Positions 23,063 to 33,891 of a stretch of 64,000 nt of DNA are shown here, in pieces. Numbering within the stretch: position 1 is the stretch's first letter; every line of letters begins with the position of its first letter. This stretch comes from Papaver somniferum (taxonomy: Eukaryota; Streptophyta; Magnoliopsida; Ranunculales; Papaveraceae): contig NC_039367.1 of assembly GCF_003573695.1 (NCBI RefSeq), positions 27,552,442 to 27,616,441 on the forward strand, written 5' to 3'. A model generated the notes under the pieces. The model made no database searches and was not told the DNA's origin. It saw nothing but the letters and a program-made list of their open reading frames with translations. The position numbers were made by a program, and so were the translations under genes.

Positions 23063-24124
23063 TGTTAGGATACATATATAAATCTGTGTGAAATGTGCGT
23101 GTGGTAACTGCCAGGTGCCTGTTAATGTGTACGCTAGTCACCGCTTGTGTGAGTCACAAGAATCAAGTGTTTTAAATGAATGCGCAATTGAGGGATATGA
23201 TAATAAGACAAAATAAGGATTTAAATAGTAAATCAAAGTTACCCCCTGTCCATGTATTTTAACTAGTTCCTAATCTACCCCTCAGTAATCATATTTAATG
23301 ATTAATTATAATTAGATAAATTAATAAATTAGTTTGATAATGATTAGTATTAGTATAAATATAAATCATAATCACTTCACTTGGGTGAGAGTAGAAGGAA
23401 TTTTTTGAGGTAATACGAATTTGGTTAAAATGAGTACTCCAACATACAAAACGCCGACAAAATCAATGTCGACAAATATTCCAAAACTTACAGAAAATCA
23501 GTACTCCCAACTTACAGTGCCAGCAGTGTAAGTTATTTATCGAGCACGTCGGCACCATTTTCCGGCATGGTCTTCATCACTAATACAATGTCGGCGATGT
23601 AAAAAAATACTCCCGGCATGGTTTTCATCACTTCTAGCATGGTCTTCGTTACTTTCGGCATGATATTCATCACTTCAGGCTTGGTCTTCATCAATAATAA
23701 AATACTAGCGATATAAAAAAAAATTGTTTTCAAGTGAGGGTCCGGCTGCGAAGGAGAAGAGAATTTGAAATCTAGCATGGTATTCGTTACTTTCGGCATG
23801 ATATTCATCACTTCCGGTTTGGTCTTCATCAATAATAAAATACCAGCGATATAAAAATTGTTTTCAAGTGAGGGGCCGACTGCAAAGGATAAGAGAATTT
23901 GAAATGGAGTGGGAAATATTTAAACTTGATTTAGATTTTATTTGTTTAAAAGGGTAGTTTAATATTTCCGTCATTCAAAAAAAACTTAGCAGAAACTATT
24001 GGATGGGGATATTAATTCATATCCCCCGATTGCATCTTCTTTTAAATAGTCTGAATTATGTGTGTGTCTATCTGTAACAAGAAAACAATTTAAATGAAAT
24101 CAAATCAGAGAAAAATGTCCAACA
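23063..24124 (+). repeat. Copia LTR (3' LTR of the pol fragment)
   Basis: It begins TGTTAGGA and ends TCCAACA, a matching inverted pair, about 50 bp after the RNase H tail. A GT-rich run precedes it where a polypurine tract would be expected. No partner LTR is in the window, so the element is 5'-truncated. Confidence 0.5.
23618..23904 (+). repeat. Tandem repeat, about 150-bp unit, inside the LTR
   Basis: Two copies (about 23618-23771 and 23776-23904) share CGGCATGATATTCATCACTT, TTGGTCTTCATCAATAATAA and ATTGTTTTCAAGTGAGGG. An earlier partial copy is seen at 23560-23617. Confidence 0.75.
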
Positions 24125-24793
24125 ACTTAATCTCTTCTTCACAATATTTAATATTTTGTTACCTAGGTATCTCTGACAGTTTGGTGCCAATTCTTTGAAC
24201 CAAACAACACAATTTATTTGTATGTAATTAACAATTTTGGTTCATAAGAATCTAATTTCCTAATATACTTTTTTTTTTTTTTTGCATTCGTCTAATAGTA
24301 CAATAAAATCGGACCCCAAAGTAAAAGCAAAAAAAATTAAACTACATAAACCAAAAGTTAATTTTTTTTGGATTTGAATGCAATCCCTTTCAAGATTTTT
24401 CCTCTTCATTTGTTTATTGTTTTCAACCGACTTAGGTTGATCACTCATGTGTAACTTTGGTCACTTGACATTTGTTTCTGCTCGTGTATGTAGCCTTGTG
24501 CAACTTTGATCACTTGACATTTGTTGCTTAAAGGAGAAATACATAACACAACCAAGTAAGACCAACAACTAACTTTATTGAACATCGTAGAGATAATGTT
24601 AAATGAAACATTTTATCTTCGTTTAACATAAATATAATTGTCTAGCAAACGAAAAAATTACGCTGGATTTAAATTGGGGGTTGCAATGCTTTGGTTATCA
24701 ACCACGCCACCATTTTTCTTACAAACTAAGGGGGTCTGGAATACTTAATCTATCAGCCACACCACACAATATTCAAGTTTTACAAGGACTCCA
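24125..24793. other. Downstream flank of the polygalacturonase gene, no gene
   Basis: AT-rich, including a 15-T run near 24270. Two copies of an AACTTTG(G/A)TCACTTGACATTTGTT word lie at about 24452 and 24500. The minus-strand transcript of the polygalacturonase should end here; no clear polyadenylation signal could be chosen. Confidence 0.4.
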
Positions 24794-27700
24794 CTAGGAA
24801 AGACATGGAACAGGTGGAGAAACAGGACCTTGAGAAATTCCATGGGCATTGATACAGTTAGAAATTGTATCTTTTTCCCTTTTGATATGCTTCACTTGAA
24901 TTCTTTCGAGAGTAATGTCTGTGCAGCCAACTGTTTTACTGCAAGCCAGATCGATAGCCACTTGTTTTGTTGATGTACCTCTTAACCCTTTGAATGTCAC
25001 GTCACTCACTTTCACGGCCGATTTCTATTAAACAAAAATGTCAAGCGTCAAGGATCGACGAGGACAGTTCTTTAAAAGATTCACATGATACAACATGCAA
25101 ATGGGGATAATGGGGGGCTTACATGTGTTTCACAGTTATGATCACCATTGCAGTAATACTGGTCAATGATAATGGGGTGATCAACTGAATCAAAATATAT
25201 GTTTTCAAACTTGATATCTCTTGCATAACCAGATCCTCCCTACACAAGCAGATGACAGAATATAAATGTTAGCAAGATCTCATCAGTAAAAAGGTTTTTC
25301 TGTTTTGTCTTCCATGGATCAATATTTTTACCTGCCATGTCTTGATTCTCGCCCCATTCATAGTCCCTATAAAATTACAACTAGTAACACGTATCATTTC
25401 AACGGCGGCACTCGATTTATCTGCTCCTAAACTTCCAATACTGTAAATAAAAATCATTACCAAATGTATACATCTTCAGAAGGAAATGACAGAACGAAGA
25501 ATTATATACACGCCGAAGCAACGTCTCATATATACCTTATTCCATGTCCTGGTCCGCATGTAATTTTACTAATAAAGACATAGGAGCTATTATTCCCAAT
25601 AGAAATGCAGTCATCAACTACAACATAGAAATCACTGGTTAAGACGTACGTACACTTGACTGAACAATATTAATTTTTCTGGCATATATATCTCGGTTCT
25701 CTCATAGTACCTGTTGCGATAATGGAGTGATCAATATACACGTTTTTAGAATTTCCGATGTGAATACCATCAGTGTTCATGCTGTCTTCAGGTGCGGTTA
25801 TATGAATGTTAGAAATTGCAACCCTGTCGCATCCGTTTATGACTATATGAAACATTGGAGCGTCTACGAAATACACACCAACAATCTTCAGGTGATTACA
25901 GTGATTGGCCACAAATGCCTGCAAGGAAATACACAAAAACAAAAGTCATGAAAGATCTCTTGGTGCTCGTCACTGCTGGTGCAGGAGCACCTGCCGCAGC
26001 ATAGAAGATAACGAACTGAAGCAGGTATTTAGCATTAAAAAACATACCGTGGGTGCACGAGAACATTTCTGTATAAAAAATAAATAAATAAAAAGTTAGT
26101 AAAATAGGAAAAGGGTCTTAGCAAGCCGATATTGATTTGAAATAAGCAGAAGAGCAAAATGCATGAAAATTTTACGTGATCCGTTCTGCATTTCCACCAT
26201 GATGAACCTCGGCCGTCAAATTGGCCTGGTCCTTGGATTGTAAGTCCGTCTATTGAATCGAATACCAACCAACTCTTGTCATCATTATCGTCCCACGATG
26301 ACATTTCTGGCGCGATTACTTTTCCGAAAATCTGCATGCACAGCCAAGTAAATAAGAAAATTTGAAACAACCGTAGAGATTTGAGAAATTGAGTGCGAAT
26401 AAATTGTTGGGTAAATTACTAATAAAGTAACTGAGAAGAAGATACTTAGCTCAAAATAATGTTGCTGATGTTGCTGCACAGAAAATGTAGAGGCACGTAA
26501 ACTACGCTGTCCTAAAGGCAATATCGCCTGCCACTCCTCTGAGATGCTACAGCAGTTGGCGAGTCACCTCCAGGATACAACTACAGTTAGTACTCCTCAA
26601 TGTAGCATACAATGAGGGTACCCTTAGAGCTTGGCAGAACTTAAAACAATAGAAGAAATGTTTACAGAAAAACAGAGGGAGAGTAGAAGAGATGTTTCTC
26701 TGTGTTCTATTTTCTGAGATTACAACTACTCTCTTATATAGTGTTTGTGTAGTTACAAACAAGAAAGAAAACCCATGCGTATGACAGAAAAAACTGGTTA
26801 TGTTGGGTTAAAGATAGTGCAAGAAAAGTTGTTTTGTCAGGCATGGAGCAGTGTGTTGCTGCCAAGCCAAATACGTACATACAAGGGAGGACAAAACACG
26901 TACAAACAAAGAAGCCAAGACAAGCACGTTCAGACAAAGAAGTCAGGACAAAAATCGTGCAGACAAAGAAGCCAAGACAAGCACGTTCAGACAAAGAAGT
27001 CAGGACAAAACACGTGCAGACAAAGAAAAGATTCTTCTACTTGTGTGGAAAACACGTACCAAAAATTTCAGCAAAAAGATAGGATCTAATGAACCCACAC
27101 CCACACCCACACCCACACCCGAACCCGACCCGACCGACCGGACGGCGGCGGCGGCGTGCGTGCTTCTGTGCGAAGCACCGCGCGTACGGGAAAGGCAACC
27201 TTGCCCTAGTCTAAGCCTTCCCCCCAAGCACAAAAGTCTAATGACCCAAGGGCCATGCCCTTATAGCCAATTCTATGGTATTTATGTCTAAAACTCTTTA
27301 GATTTTAGTCAATGTGGGACTATTGTTTTATCTATTCAAAAGAAAAAACAATTAATGGGCAATAGGTCTAGGGATCAAAACATAGTCCATGGAAAAATTG
27401 GTAATTTTAAAGCGTTTTTTCTAACAATCCCCCACATGAATGATAAAACATATCGACGAAATACGAGAAAACATAATACATCAATATTAGGCTAAGGTGT
27501 CCCAGAGATTGAACCTTAACATAGTGAGAGGTTACCGGAACTGCTTGTTGTTTCGGTGAACACAATGTCTTGAACCGTCAACAGTGAGTGCAATTCAGAA
27601 ATAACAACCACACTTTGATGTCTCAAAGAAAAAGAAAGCTGCCAAGCTCTTGCCGTTGTGCCCGTTTTGGCCGTGGGCTAAATCCCGGACTTAATGAATG

Positions 27701-30700
27701 TCTCTAGAGAAAAAGCTCAAATTCTCATAGGAAGCGGCCCCACTTCCAACATCCACATAGGTGAGTCCATTAAGAGTGTCCTGCCACACTCCGCTTTAAG
27801 TAAAGCCATGGAACTCATTAAGATCCTGACAGATCATCCTAAAACATGCAGACAGCACTATCATATGGTTACACCATAGGGAGGGACAAAGATAGTGCTT
27901 TCTCTCGACATCACCAAAAATTAGTTATCTCATTGAACCTTGATCTTGGAGCTCCATTCACAAGGTTGAGTGTCCTTCATGGCGATTTATTCTATGAGCT
28001 TGAGTCCCATCCCCTTCGATGTGGATCTAACTACCTCTCTAGATAACCCTTTCGTCAAAGGATCTGCAATATTCTCTTTAGACCTTACAAAGTCTATAGA
28101 GATGATGCCAGTAGAGAGTAGTTGTTTCACTGTCTTGTGTCTTCTTCGAAGATGTATAGACTTTCCGTTGTATACACTATTCTTTGCGCATCCAATAGCA
28201 GCTTGACTGTCACAGTGGATTGCGATCGAAGACACAGGCTTGGGCCAGAGTGGAATTCCACCCAGGAAACCTCGTATCCATTCAGCTTCCTCTCCAGCTT
28301 TCTCCAAGGCTATAAACTCAGACTCCATGGTGGATCGGGCTATACATGTCTGTTTGGTAGACTTCCATGACACAGACGCACCACCAAGTGTGAAGATGTA
28401 CCCGCTAGTGGATTTGCACTCATCTGAGTCTGATATCCAGTTAGCATCACAATACCCTTCTAGCACAGCAGGATACTTCCCAAAACTTAGGCAATAGTTT
28501 GAAGTTCCTCTCAGGTACCGTAGAACTCTGTAGAGAGCATTCCAGTGATCCTTCCCAGGGTTGCAAGTGTACCTGCTTAATCTACTCACAGTATAGGCAA
28601 TATCAGGTCTTGTACAGTTCATTAAATACATAAGACTGCCAATAACACGAGAATACTCAAGTTGATAAATACCCTCACCCTTGTTCTTTTTCAATTTGCA
28701 ATTGGGATCATAAGGAGTAGTTGCAGGTTTAGCATTTTCATGATTAAATCTCTTAAGCACAGTTTCAACATAATGAGATTGACTAAGACTATATCCATCA
28801 GACATCTTTCTGATTTTCATCCCTAAGATTACATCAGCAGGGCCTAAGTCTTTCATGTCAAAGTTTTCGTTAAGCATGCTTTTAGTGGTATTGATACTAT
28901 CAAGGTTACTACCTAATATGAGCATATCATCAACATATAGGCACACAATAACATGAGAATCATCCACAGATTTAATGTAAACACATTTATCAGATTCATT
29001 AACCTTGAAGCCATTAGATATCATTACATGATTAAATTTTTCATGCCACTGTTTAGGTGCTTGTTTTAAACCATACAAAGATTTTTTCAGTTTGCATACT
29101 TTATCTTCAAAACCTTTCACAACAAAACCTTCCGGTTGGTCCATATAAATTTCTTCATTCAATTCACCATATAAAAAAGCAGTTTTAACATCCATCTGAT
29201 GTATATGCAAATCATAAATAGAAGCAATAGCAATCAGCATCCGGATAGAAGTGATTCTAGTGACCGGTGAATAGGTATCAAAGAAATCTAATCCTTCCTG
29301 TTGTCTGTACCCCTTAGCTACCAACCTAGCTTTGTGTTTTTCTATAGTTCCATCTGTTCTAAGTTTCCTTTTGAAGACCCACTTGCAACCTATGGTTTTA
29401 CTACCAGGAGGTAAGTCTACAAGCTCCCAAGTTTCATTTTGTTGAATGGAATCCCACTCATTATTTGAAGCTTCTTCCCAGAAGGGAGCTTCCGGAGAAG
29501 TCATAGCTTCCTTATAGGTTTGGGGTTCAGACTCTACCGTAAGAGTCACAAAATCTGGACCGAAACCTTTCTCGGTTCTGACCCTCTTACTTCTTCTAGG
29601 TTCGGTTTCAGCATCTAGAGACGGGGGTTGACTAGTCGAAGGAACATCTGAGAGATCATCGCGGACCCTTTTATGAGGTCCAGACCCTAAAGGGAAAATG
29701 TGTTCGAAAAACACTGCATCTCTGGATTCCATTATGGTGTTCTCACCAATTACCATGAACCTATAAGCACTAGTGTGCTCAGGATATCCTAGGAAAACAC
29801 AATCTACAGTTTTAGGTCCTATTTTGGTTTTCTTGGAACGAGGAGTGGCCACCTTGGCCAAACACCCCCACACTTTAAAGTATGCATAGGACGGTTGTCT
29901 TCCTTTCCATAACTCATATGGAGTTTTGTCGGATTTCTTAAATGGAACTCGGTTCAAGATATAGCAAGCAGAGAGAATTGCTTCCCCCCACAGGTTCGAA
30001 GGTAGCCCTGAACTAGCTAACATAGCGTTCACCATATCTATGAGTGTTCGGTTTTTCCTTTCAGCTACTCCATTCGACTCAGGTGAATAAGGTGCAGTAG
30101 TTTCATGAATGATGCCATTAAGTTTGCAGAATTCTCCTATAGGTATCACATACTCACCGCCTCGGTCCGACCTAAGAGTTTTAATAGTAACACCTCTTTG
30201 GTTTTCTACTTCAAGTTTATATAATTTGAAAGCGTCTAGGGCTTCATCTTTACTTCTAAGAAGATAAACCTGACAGTATCTTGAGTGATCATCTATAAAA
30301 GTGATGTACCATTTTTTCCCACCTCTAGTTGGTGTTGATTTCAAATCTCCCAAATCGGAGTGGATTAGTTCTAGGGGAGTTGTACTACGTTCAACCTTTT
30401 TGTTAAAGGGTTTTCTAGCATATTTAGATTCAACACAAATTTCACATTTATGACCTCTGCCAAAGATTATTTTAGGAATGCAGCCTAATTTAGCAAGTCT
30501 TTCAATAGATTTGAAATTAACATGTCCTAGTCTATCATGCCAAACATGTGAGGAGTCACAAACATAAGCAGAAGAAGATGCATTATCATTCAAGTTCAAA
30601 GAAAGTACACTAAGCTTAATCATGTTATCAGTGACATATCCTTTTCCTACGAAGTCACCACCTTTAGAGATTACAACTTTGTTAGACTCAGCTACAAATT

Positions 30701-33700
30701 TAAAACCTTTTCCAAGTAAGATGGTTTCTGAGATAAGATCCTTGCATATGTCCGGGACGTGATACACGTCATTCAATGCGAGAGTTTTTCCTGAAGTGAG
30801 CTTCAATTCAACCTTGCCTTTTCCTACCACTTTAGAGGTAGAAGAGTTTCCCATAAACAATTTCTCATCGTCTCCTACTTTGTTATAGGAGGAGAAAGCA
30901 TTTCTGAACTTACAGACATGCCTAGTGGCTCCAGAATCAAGCTACCAGTCTCTCACATTGGTCACATTAGAGACAAGGTTGACTTCAGACACCATGCCAG
31001 TAAAATATCCAGAATCATCTACTACATTTGCCTTATTTTTCTGTTTAGGATCATTTTTGGTCTTTTTAGGTGCCCTACAGTCCTTGGCCATATGACCAGT
31101 TTTCCCACAGTTATAGCAGTCGCATTTGATGGTGTTTTTGGAGACACCACCCTTTGGCTTAAGATGGTTACCTTTGGAGTTACGTTGTTTGTTACGTTTA
31201 CCATTTTTGCTGGATTCTCCGTGCCTTTTCTTTGACGCAGCATTATCGTCCAGGACATGAGCTTTGTTTGACATGTCTTTGCTCAGCATCAGGCTCTTGT
31301 CTTTGCAGCACAGAAGTTCCTCCACCTGGATCTTTTTCCCCAGCTCCACCATGGTGATTTCACGATTCTTGTGTCGCAGCCTCCTCTTGTACTCGTTCCA
31401 TGAGGGTGGTAGCTTTTCAATCACTGTAGATACTTGTAGAGATTCATCAATATGCATGCCTTCAGCAAGAATTTCGTTGATGAGTAGCTGGAGTTCGACG
31501 AATTGTTCTACAACAGGCTTTTCATCAGTCATCTTATATTCCAGGAACCTAGCCACCAAGAACTTCTTGCTTCCAGCAGCTTCAGCAAGATATTTTTCTT
31601 CTAGGGCTTCCCATAAATCAAAAGCAGTAAAATTCTCTTTTGCATTATAAAAGTCGTACAAGGAGTCATCCAGACAGTTAAGAATATGGTTTTTGCACAT
31701 GTAATTTTTCCTAGTCCACCTATCCAGTCTATCTTCATAACCACGGTCATGAAGCCTTCTTGAGGGTCTTTCTAAGGCAACTTCATCTAGCCTTTGGTCT
31801 TTTAAGAAGAATAACATTTTGGACTGCCATCGTTTGAAGTCCTTGCCACTAAACTTTGGGGGTTTGTCTACAGTACTCTTTCCCATGTTGTTACAAAATA
31901 TAGTAAAGAGGATATTGCCTTTAGATTGTTGGGTAAATTACTAATAAAGTAACTGAGAAGAAGATACTTAGCTCAAAATAATGTTGCTGATGTTGCTGCA
32001 CAGAAAATGTAGAGGCACGTAAACTACGCTGTCCTAAAGGCAATATCGCCTGCCACTCCTCTGAGATGCTACAGCAGTTGGCGAGTCACCTCCAGGATAC
32101 AACTACAGTTAGTACCCCTCAATGTAGCATACAATGAGGGTACCCTTAGAGCTTGGCAGAACTTAAAACAATAGAAGAAATGTTTACAGAAAAACAGAGG
32201 GAGAGTAGAAGAGATGTTTCTCTGTGTTCTATTTTCTGAGATTACAACTACTCTCTTATATAGTGTTTGTGTAGTTACAAACAAGAAAGAAAACCCATGC
32301 GTATGACAGAAAAAACTGGTTATGTTGGGTTAAAGATAGTGCAAGAAAAGTTGTTTTGTCAGGCATGGAGCAGTGTGTTGCTGCCAAGCCAAATACGTAC
32401 ATACGAGGGAGCCAGGACAAAACACGTACAAACAAAGAAGCCAAGACAAGCACGTTCAGACAAAGAAGTCAGGACAAAACTCGTGCAGATTCTTCTACTT
32501 GTGTGGAAAACACGTACCAAAAATTTCAGCAAAAAGATAGGATCTAATGAACCCACACCCACACCCACACCCACACCCACACCCGAGCCCGACCGACCGG
32601 ACAGACGGACGGCTGCGGCGGCGTGCGTGCTTCTATGCGTACGGGAAAGGCAACCTTGCCCTAGTCTAAGCCTTCCCCCCAAGCACAAAAGTCTAATGAC
32701 CCAAGGGCCATGCCCTTATAGCCAATTCTATGGTATTTATGTCTAAAACTCTTTAGATTTTAGTCAGTGTGGGACTATTGTTTTATCTATTCAAAAGAAA
32801 AAACAATTAATGGGCAATAGGTCTAGGGATCAAAACATAGTCCATGAAAAAATTGGTAATTTTAAAGCGTTTTTTCTAACATAAAATACCTGGATGTATA
32901 CGCTTCCGGAGTTGCATGGGCCACTGAAGGTCATGGGCTTAACAAGAAAAGTTCTTCCCGAAGGTATTACCATGACTAATGGCTCTTTTGCTCCACACGT
33001 ATCTTCCCATGCTTTCAAAAATGCCTAAATCGGACAAAAATGAAATCAATTGTTCTTTCCCAATGTACAGAGAAAATAAAAACTGGCATAATTGTTGTTT
33101 TTATTTATATTTCTCACATTAGCTGACAATTATTCCTAAAATACAGCTCCAGGATTTTTATTGAAAAGAACAAAAATATTTGTTCTTATAAAGTTTGAGT
33201 TAAATTTTAGAACTATATAACTTTGATTTTGGAAATTTAACCTTTTATAAAAGAAATACTTTTTTTTAAAAGGGTTGGTGTCCAGGTTGAAGGTTGCCAA
33301 TCAAACGTGTAAAATTTTAATTTATTTATTTAATAGGATTTTACAAGAAGATAAATTTGAGACTTTAAAATAAAATAAATTAGGACGACATCTGGAGACA
33401 AAAATATAATTTCTTGAGAAGCATTCTATTATTATTTTAATTTCGAAACCTATTTCTGCCATTTAAAAAGAGATATCATTTATGATCCTTGTTACCAAAG
33501 GAGCTATGATCTTCCAGCCACTCAAACGAGAGATCTGGAGGTGATGCAAGGACATTCACGGCCACTAGCACACCTTTATAATGACTAAACAACAAAGTTA
33601 AAATCTTCAGGGAGGCCATGCATGCAAGACAAAAAATTCTAGCACATATGCGCAAAGAAGAATGAAATTACTTTAGAATCATCTTTCTTGCCGTTTCCAA

Positions 33701-33891
33701 CAGCTCCATATCTCATGACGTTGAAGTATGTCGCATCAACACAGCCGGACATGATATAGATACCGATGAACAAAACTAAACTAGCCCTCAAAGTATCCTA
33801 CAAAAAAATATATCGAAAAAGCAAGTGTTAGGCATCATAATAATAATAAAAATATTGAGATAGATACAGGGATAGGGATTATAATCACCAT
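24794..33891 (-). CDS. Polygalacturonase (glycoside hydrolase family 28), ten exons, Copia in intron 3
   Basis: Secreted enzyme expected to hydrolyse homogalacturonan in the cell wall. Exons (minus): 33891-33889, 33797-33672, 33024-32890, 26331-26176, 26068-26048, 25918-25711, 25617-25536, 25440-25332, 25239-25123, 25024-24794. All have GT-AG borders and join in frame to 395 codons, the usual length. Residues 1-22 look like a signal peptide ([14 protein letters not shown]). Catalytic motifs: NTD 195-197, GHG 240-242, RIK 275-277; the middle one, normally GDDC, reads VDDC at 217-220. Exon 5 is only 21 bp (KCSRAPT), as I recall for related genes. The ATG is the last codon of exon 1; without splicing the reading stops after 18 codons. 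Intron 3 is 6,558 bp because of the nested Copia; without it, it would be about 76 bp. Whether the transcript still splices is unknown. Confidence 0.88.
26405..27426 (-). repeat. 3' LTR of the nested Copia
   Basis: Nearly identical to 31927-32881. It contains two copies of a roughly 57-bp unit (GCCAAGACAAGCACGTTCAG..., 26922-27035) where the other LTR has one shortened copy, and a CCCACA hexamer run at about 27093-27121. Confidence 0.93.
27427..27440 (-). other. Polypurine tract of the nested Copia
   Basis: On the minus strand ATGTGGGGGAT abuts the 3' LTR start TGTTAG, as expected for the plus-strand primer. Confidence 0.7.
27987..30941 (-). CDS. pol: Copia pol: protease, integrase, reverse transcriptase, RNase H
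   Basis: A 984-codon frame follows the gag amber codon directly and in the same frame. In order: protease active site LDSGAT (30941-30924); integrase zinc-binding region (WHDRLGHVN ... CEIC, about 30545-30435); integrase core with Asp in HSDLGD (about 30350), Asp in SDRGGEY (about 30155) and Glu in NGVAERKNR (about 30065); the RT region beginning near ETWELVDLP with YVDDM at about 28925; and RNase H with [16 protein letters not shown] (ARSTMESEF) and DSQAAI near 28200. All catalytic residues I can check are present, so it looks coding-competent apart from the amber codon. The domain order PR-IN-RT-RH defines Copia; the Tork/TNT1 assignment is from motif memory. Confidence 0.93.
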   Translation of the reverse strand, partial: LDSGATRHVCKFRNAFSSYNKVGDDEKLFMGNSSTSKVVGKGKVELKLTSGKTLALNDVYHVPDICKDLISETILLGKGFKFVAESNKVVISKGGDFVGKGYVTDNMIKLSVLSLNLNDNASSSAYVCDSSHVWHDRLGHVNFKSIERLAKLGCIPKIIFGRGHKCEICVESKYARKPFNKKVERSTTPLELIHSDLGDLKSTPTRGGKKWYITFIDDHSRYCQVYLLRSKDEALDAFKLYKLEVENQRGVTIKTLRSDRGGEYVIPIGEFCKLNGIIHETTAPYSPESNGVAERKNRTLIDMVNAMLASSGLPSNLWGEAILSACYILNRVPFKKSDKTPYELWKGRQPSYAYFKVWGCLAKVATPRSKKTKIGPKTVDCVFLGYPEHTSAYRFMVIGENTIMESRDAVFFEHIFPLGSGPHKRVRDDLSDVPSTSQPPSLDAETEPRRSKRVRTEKGFGPDFVTLTVESEPQTYKEAMTSPEAPFWEEASNNEWDSIQQNETWELVDLPPGSKTIGCKWVFKRKLRTDGTIEKHKARLVAKGYRQQEGLDFFDTYSPVTRITSIRMLIAIASIYDLHIHQMDVKTAFLYGELNEEIYMDQPEGFVVKGFEDKVCKLKKSLYGLKQAPKQWHEKFNHVMISNGFKVNESDKCVYIKSVDDSHVIVCLYVDDMLILGSNLDSINTTKSMLNENFDMKDLGPADVILGMKIRKMSDGYSLSQSHYVETVLKRFNHENAKPATTPYDPNCKLKKNKGEGIYQLEYSRVIGSLMYLMNCTRPDIAYTVSRLSRYTCNPGKDHWNALYRVLRYLRGTSNYCLSFGKYPAVLEGYCDANWISDSDECKSTSGYIFTLGGASVSWKSTKQTCIARSTMESEFIALEKAGEEAEWIRGFLGGIPLWPKPVSSIAIHCDSQAAIGCAKNSVYNGKSIHLRRRHKTVKQLLSTGIISIDFVRSKENIADPLTKGLSREVVRSTSKGMGLKLIE
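30942..31886 (-). CDS. gag: Copia gag with zinc knuckle
   Basis: 314 codons from ATG at 31886 ([12 protein letters not shown]) to TAG at 30944-30942. It has the Copia gag pattern: [13 protein letters not shown] near the start, a [12 protein letters not shown] helical region, [11 protein letters not shown], and a CX2CX4HX4C knuckle ([14 protein letters not shown], about 31121-31077) after a Lys-rich stretch. Gag packages element RNA in virus-like particles. The start lies only 40 nt from the 5' LTR, an unusually short leader. The terminal TAG replaces the residue between W and LDSGAT, where relatives usually have W, Y or another amino acid. Confidence 0.92.
   Translation of the reverse strand: MGKSTVDKPPKFSGKDFKRWQSKMLFFLKDQRLDEVALERPSRRLHDRGYEDRLDRWTRKNYMCKNHILNCLDDSLYDFYNAKENFTAFDLWEALEEKYLAEAAGSKKFLVARFLEYKMTDEKPVVEQFVELQLLINEILAEGMHIDESLQVSTVIEKLPPSWNEYKRRLRHKNREITMVELGKKIQVEELLCCKDKSLMLSKDMSNKAHVLDDNAASKKRHGESSKNGKRNKQRNSKGNHLKPKGGVSKNTIKCDCYNCGKTGHMAKDCRAPKKTKNDPKQKNKANVVDDSGYFTGMVSEVNLVSNVTNVRDW
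31911..31926 (-). other. Primer-binding position of the nested Copia, not initiator-Met type
   Basis: On the minus strand the LTR end CCCAACA is followed by AT and then CTAAAGGCAATATC. This does not match the usual TGGTATCAGAGC site. The same 14 bases are perfectly complementary to a U5 segment of the LTR (32034-32047), 107-120 nt upstream in the transcript. Confidence 0.6.
31927..32881 (-). repeat. 5' LTR of the nested Copia
   Basis: It contains a TATA box (CACTATATAAGAGAG, 32265-32251) placing the transcript start near 32225, and a CCCACA hexamer run at about 32551-32584 that is one unit longer than in the other LTR. Confidence 0.93.
32251..32265 (-). promoter_or_regulatory. TATA box of the nested Copia 5' LTR
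   Basis: CACTATATAAGAGAG on the minus strand; conserved in the 3' LTR at about 26741-26727. Confidence 0.6.

Larger units (their letters stand above)
26405..32881 (-). mobile_element. Full-length Copia (Tork/TNT1-like) retrotransposon in the polygalacturonase intron
   Basis: The 5' LTR is 31927-32881 (955 bp), the 3' LTR 26405-27426 (1,022 bp), and gag and pol lie on the minus strand between them. The ends read TGTTAG...CCCAACA on the transcribed strand. Flanking 5-mers are TAAAT (26400-26404) and TAAAA (32882-32886), a 4/5 match fitting an old 5-bp duplication. The polyprotein is open except for one amber codon. The LTR lengths differ mainly in copy number of short tandem repeats. It is antiparallel to nothing: gene and element share the minus strand, so its LTR signals could end or start transcripts within the host gene. 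Confidence 0.93.

Noticed and set aside
23041..23066. GT-rich run as a polypurine tract
   Set aside because: It is alternating purine-pyrimidine, a microsatellite; the true tract of that Copia element was not identified.
27093..27121. CCCACA hexamer run as interstitial telomere repeat
   Set aside because: Plant telomere repeat is CCCTAAA; this is a short LTR microsatellite.
26745..27291. Overlapping frames of 82-146 codons (twin at 32267-32746)
   Set aside because: They are produced by tandem repeats and the CCCACA run in the Copia LTRs; reading gives low-complexity TPTPTP and KEAKTS repeats.
31264..31650. 128-codon plus-strand frame opposite gag
   Set aside because: Antisense shadow of the intact Copia gag frame.
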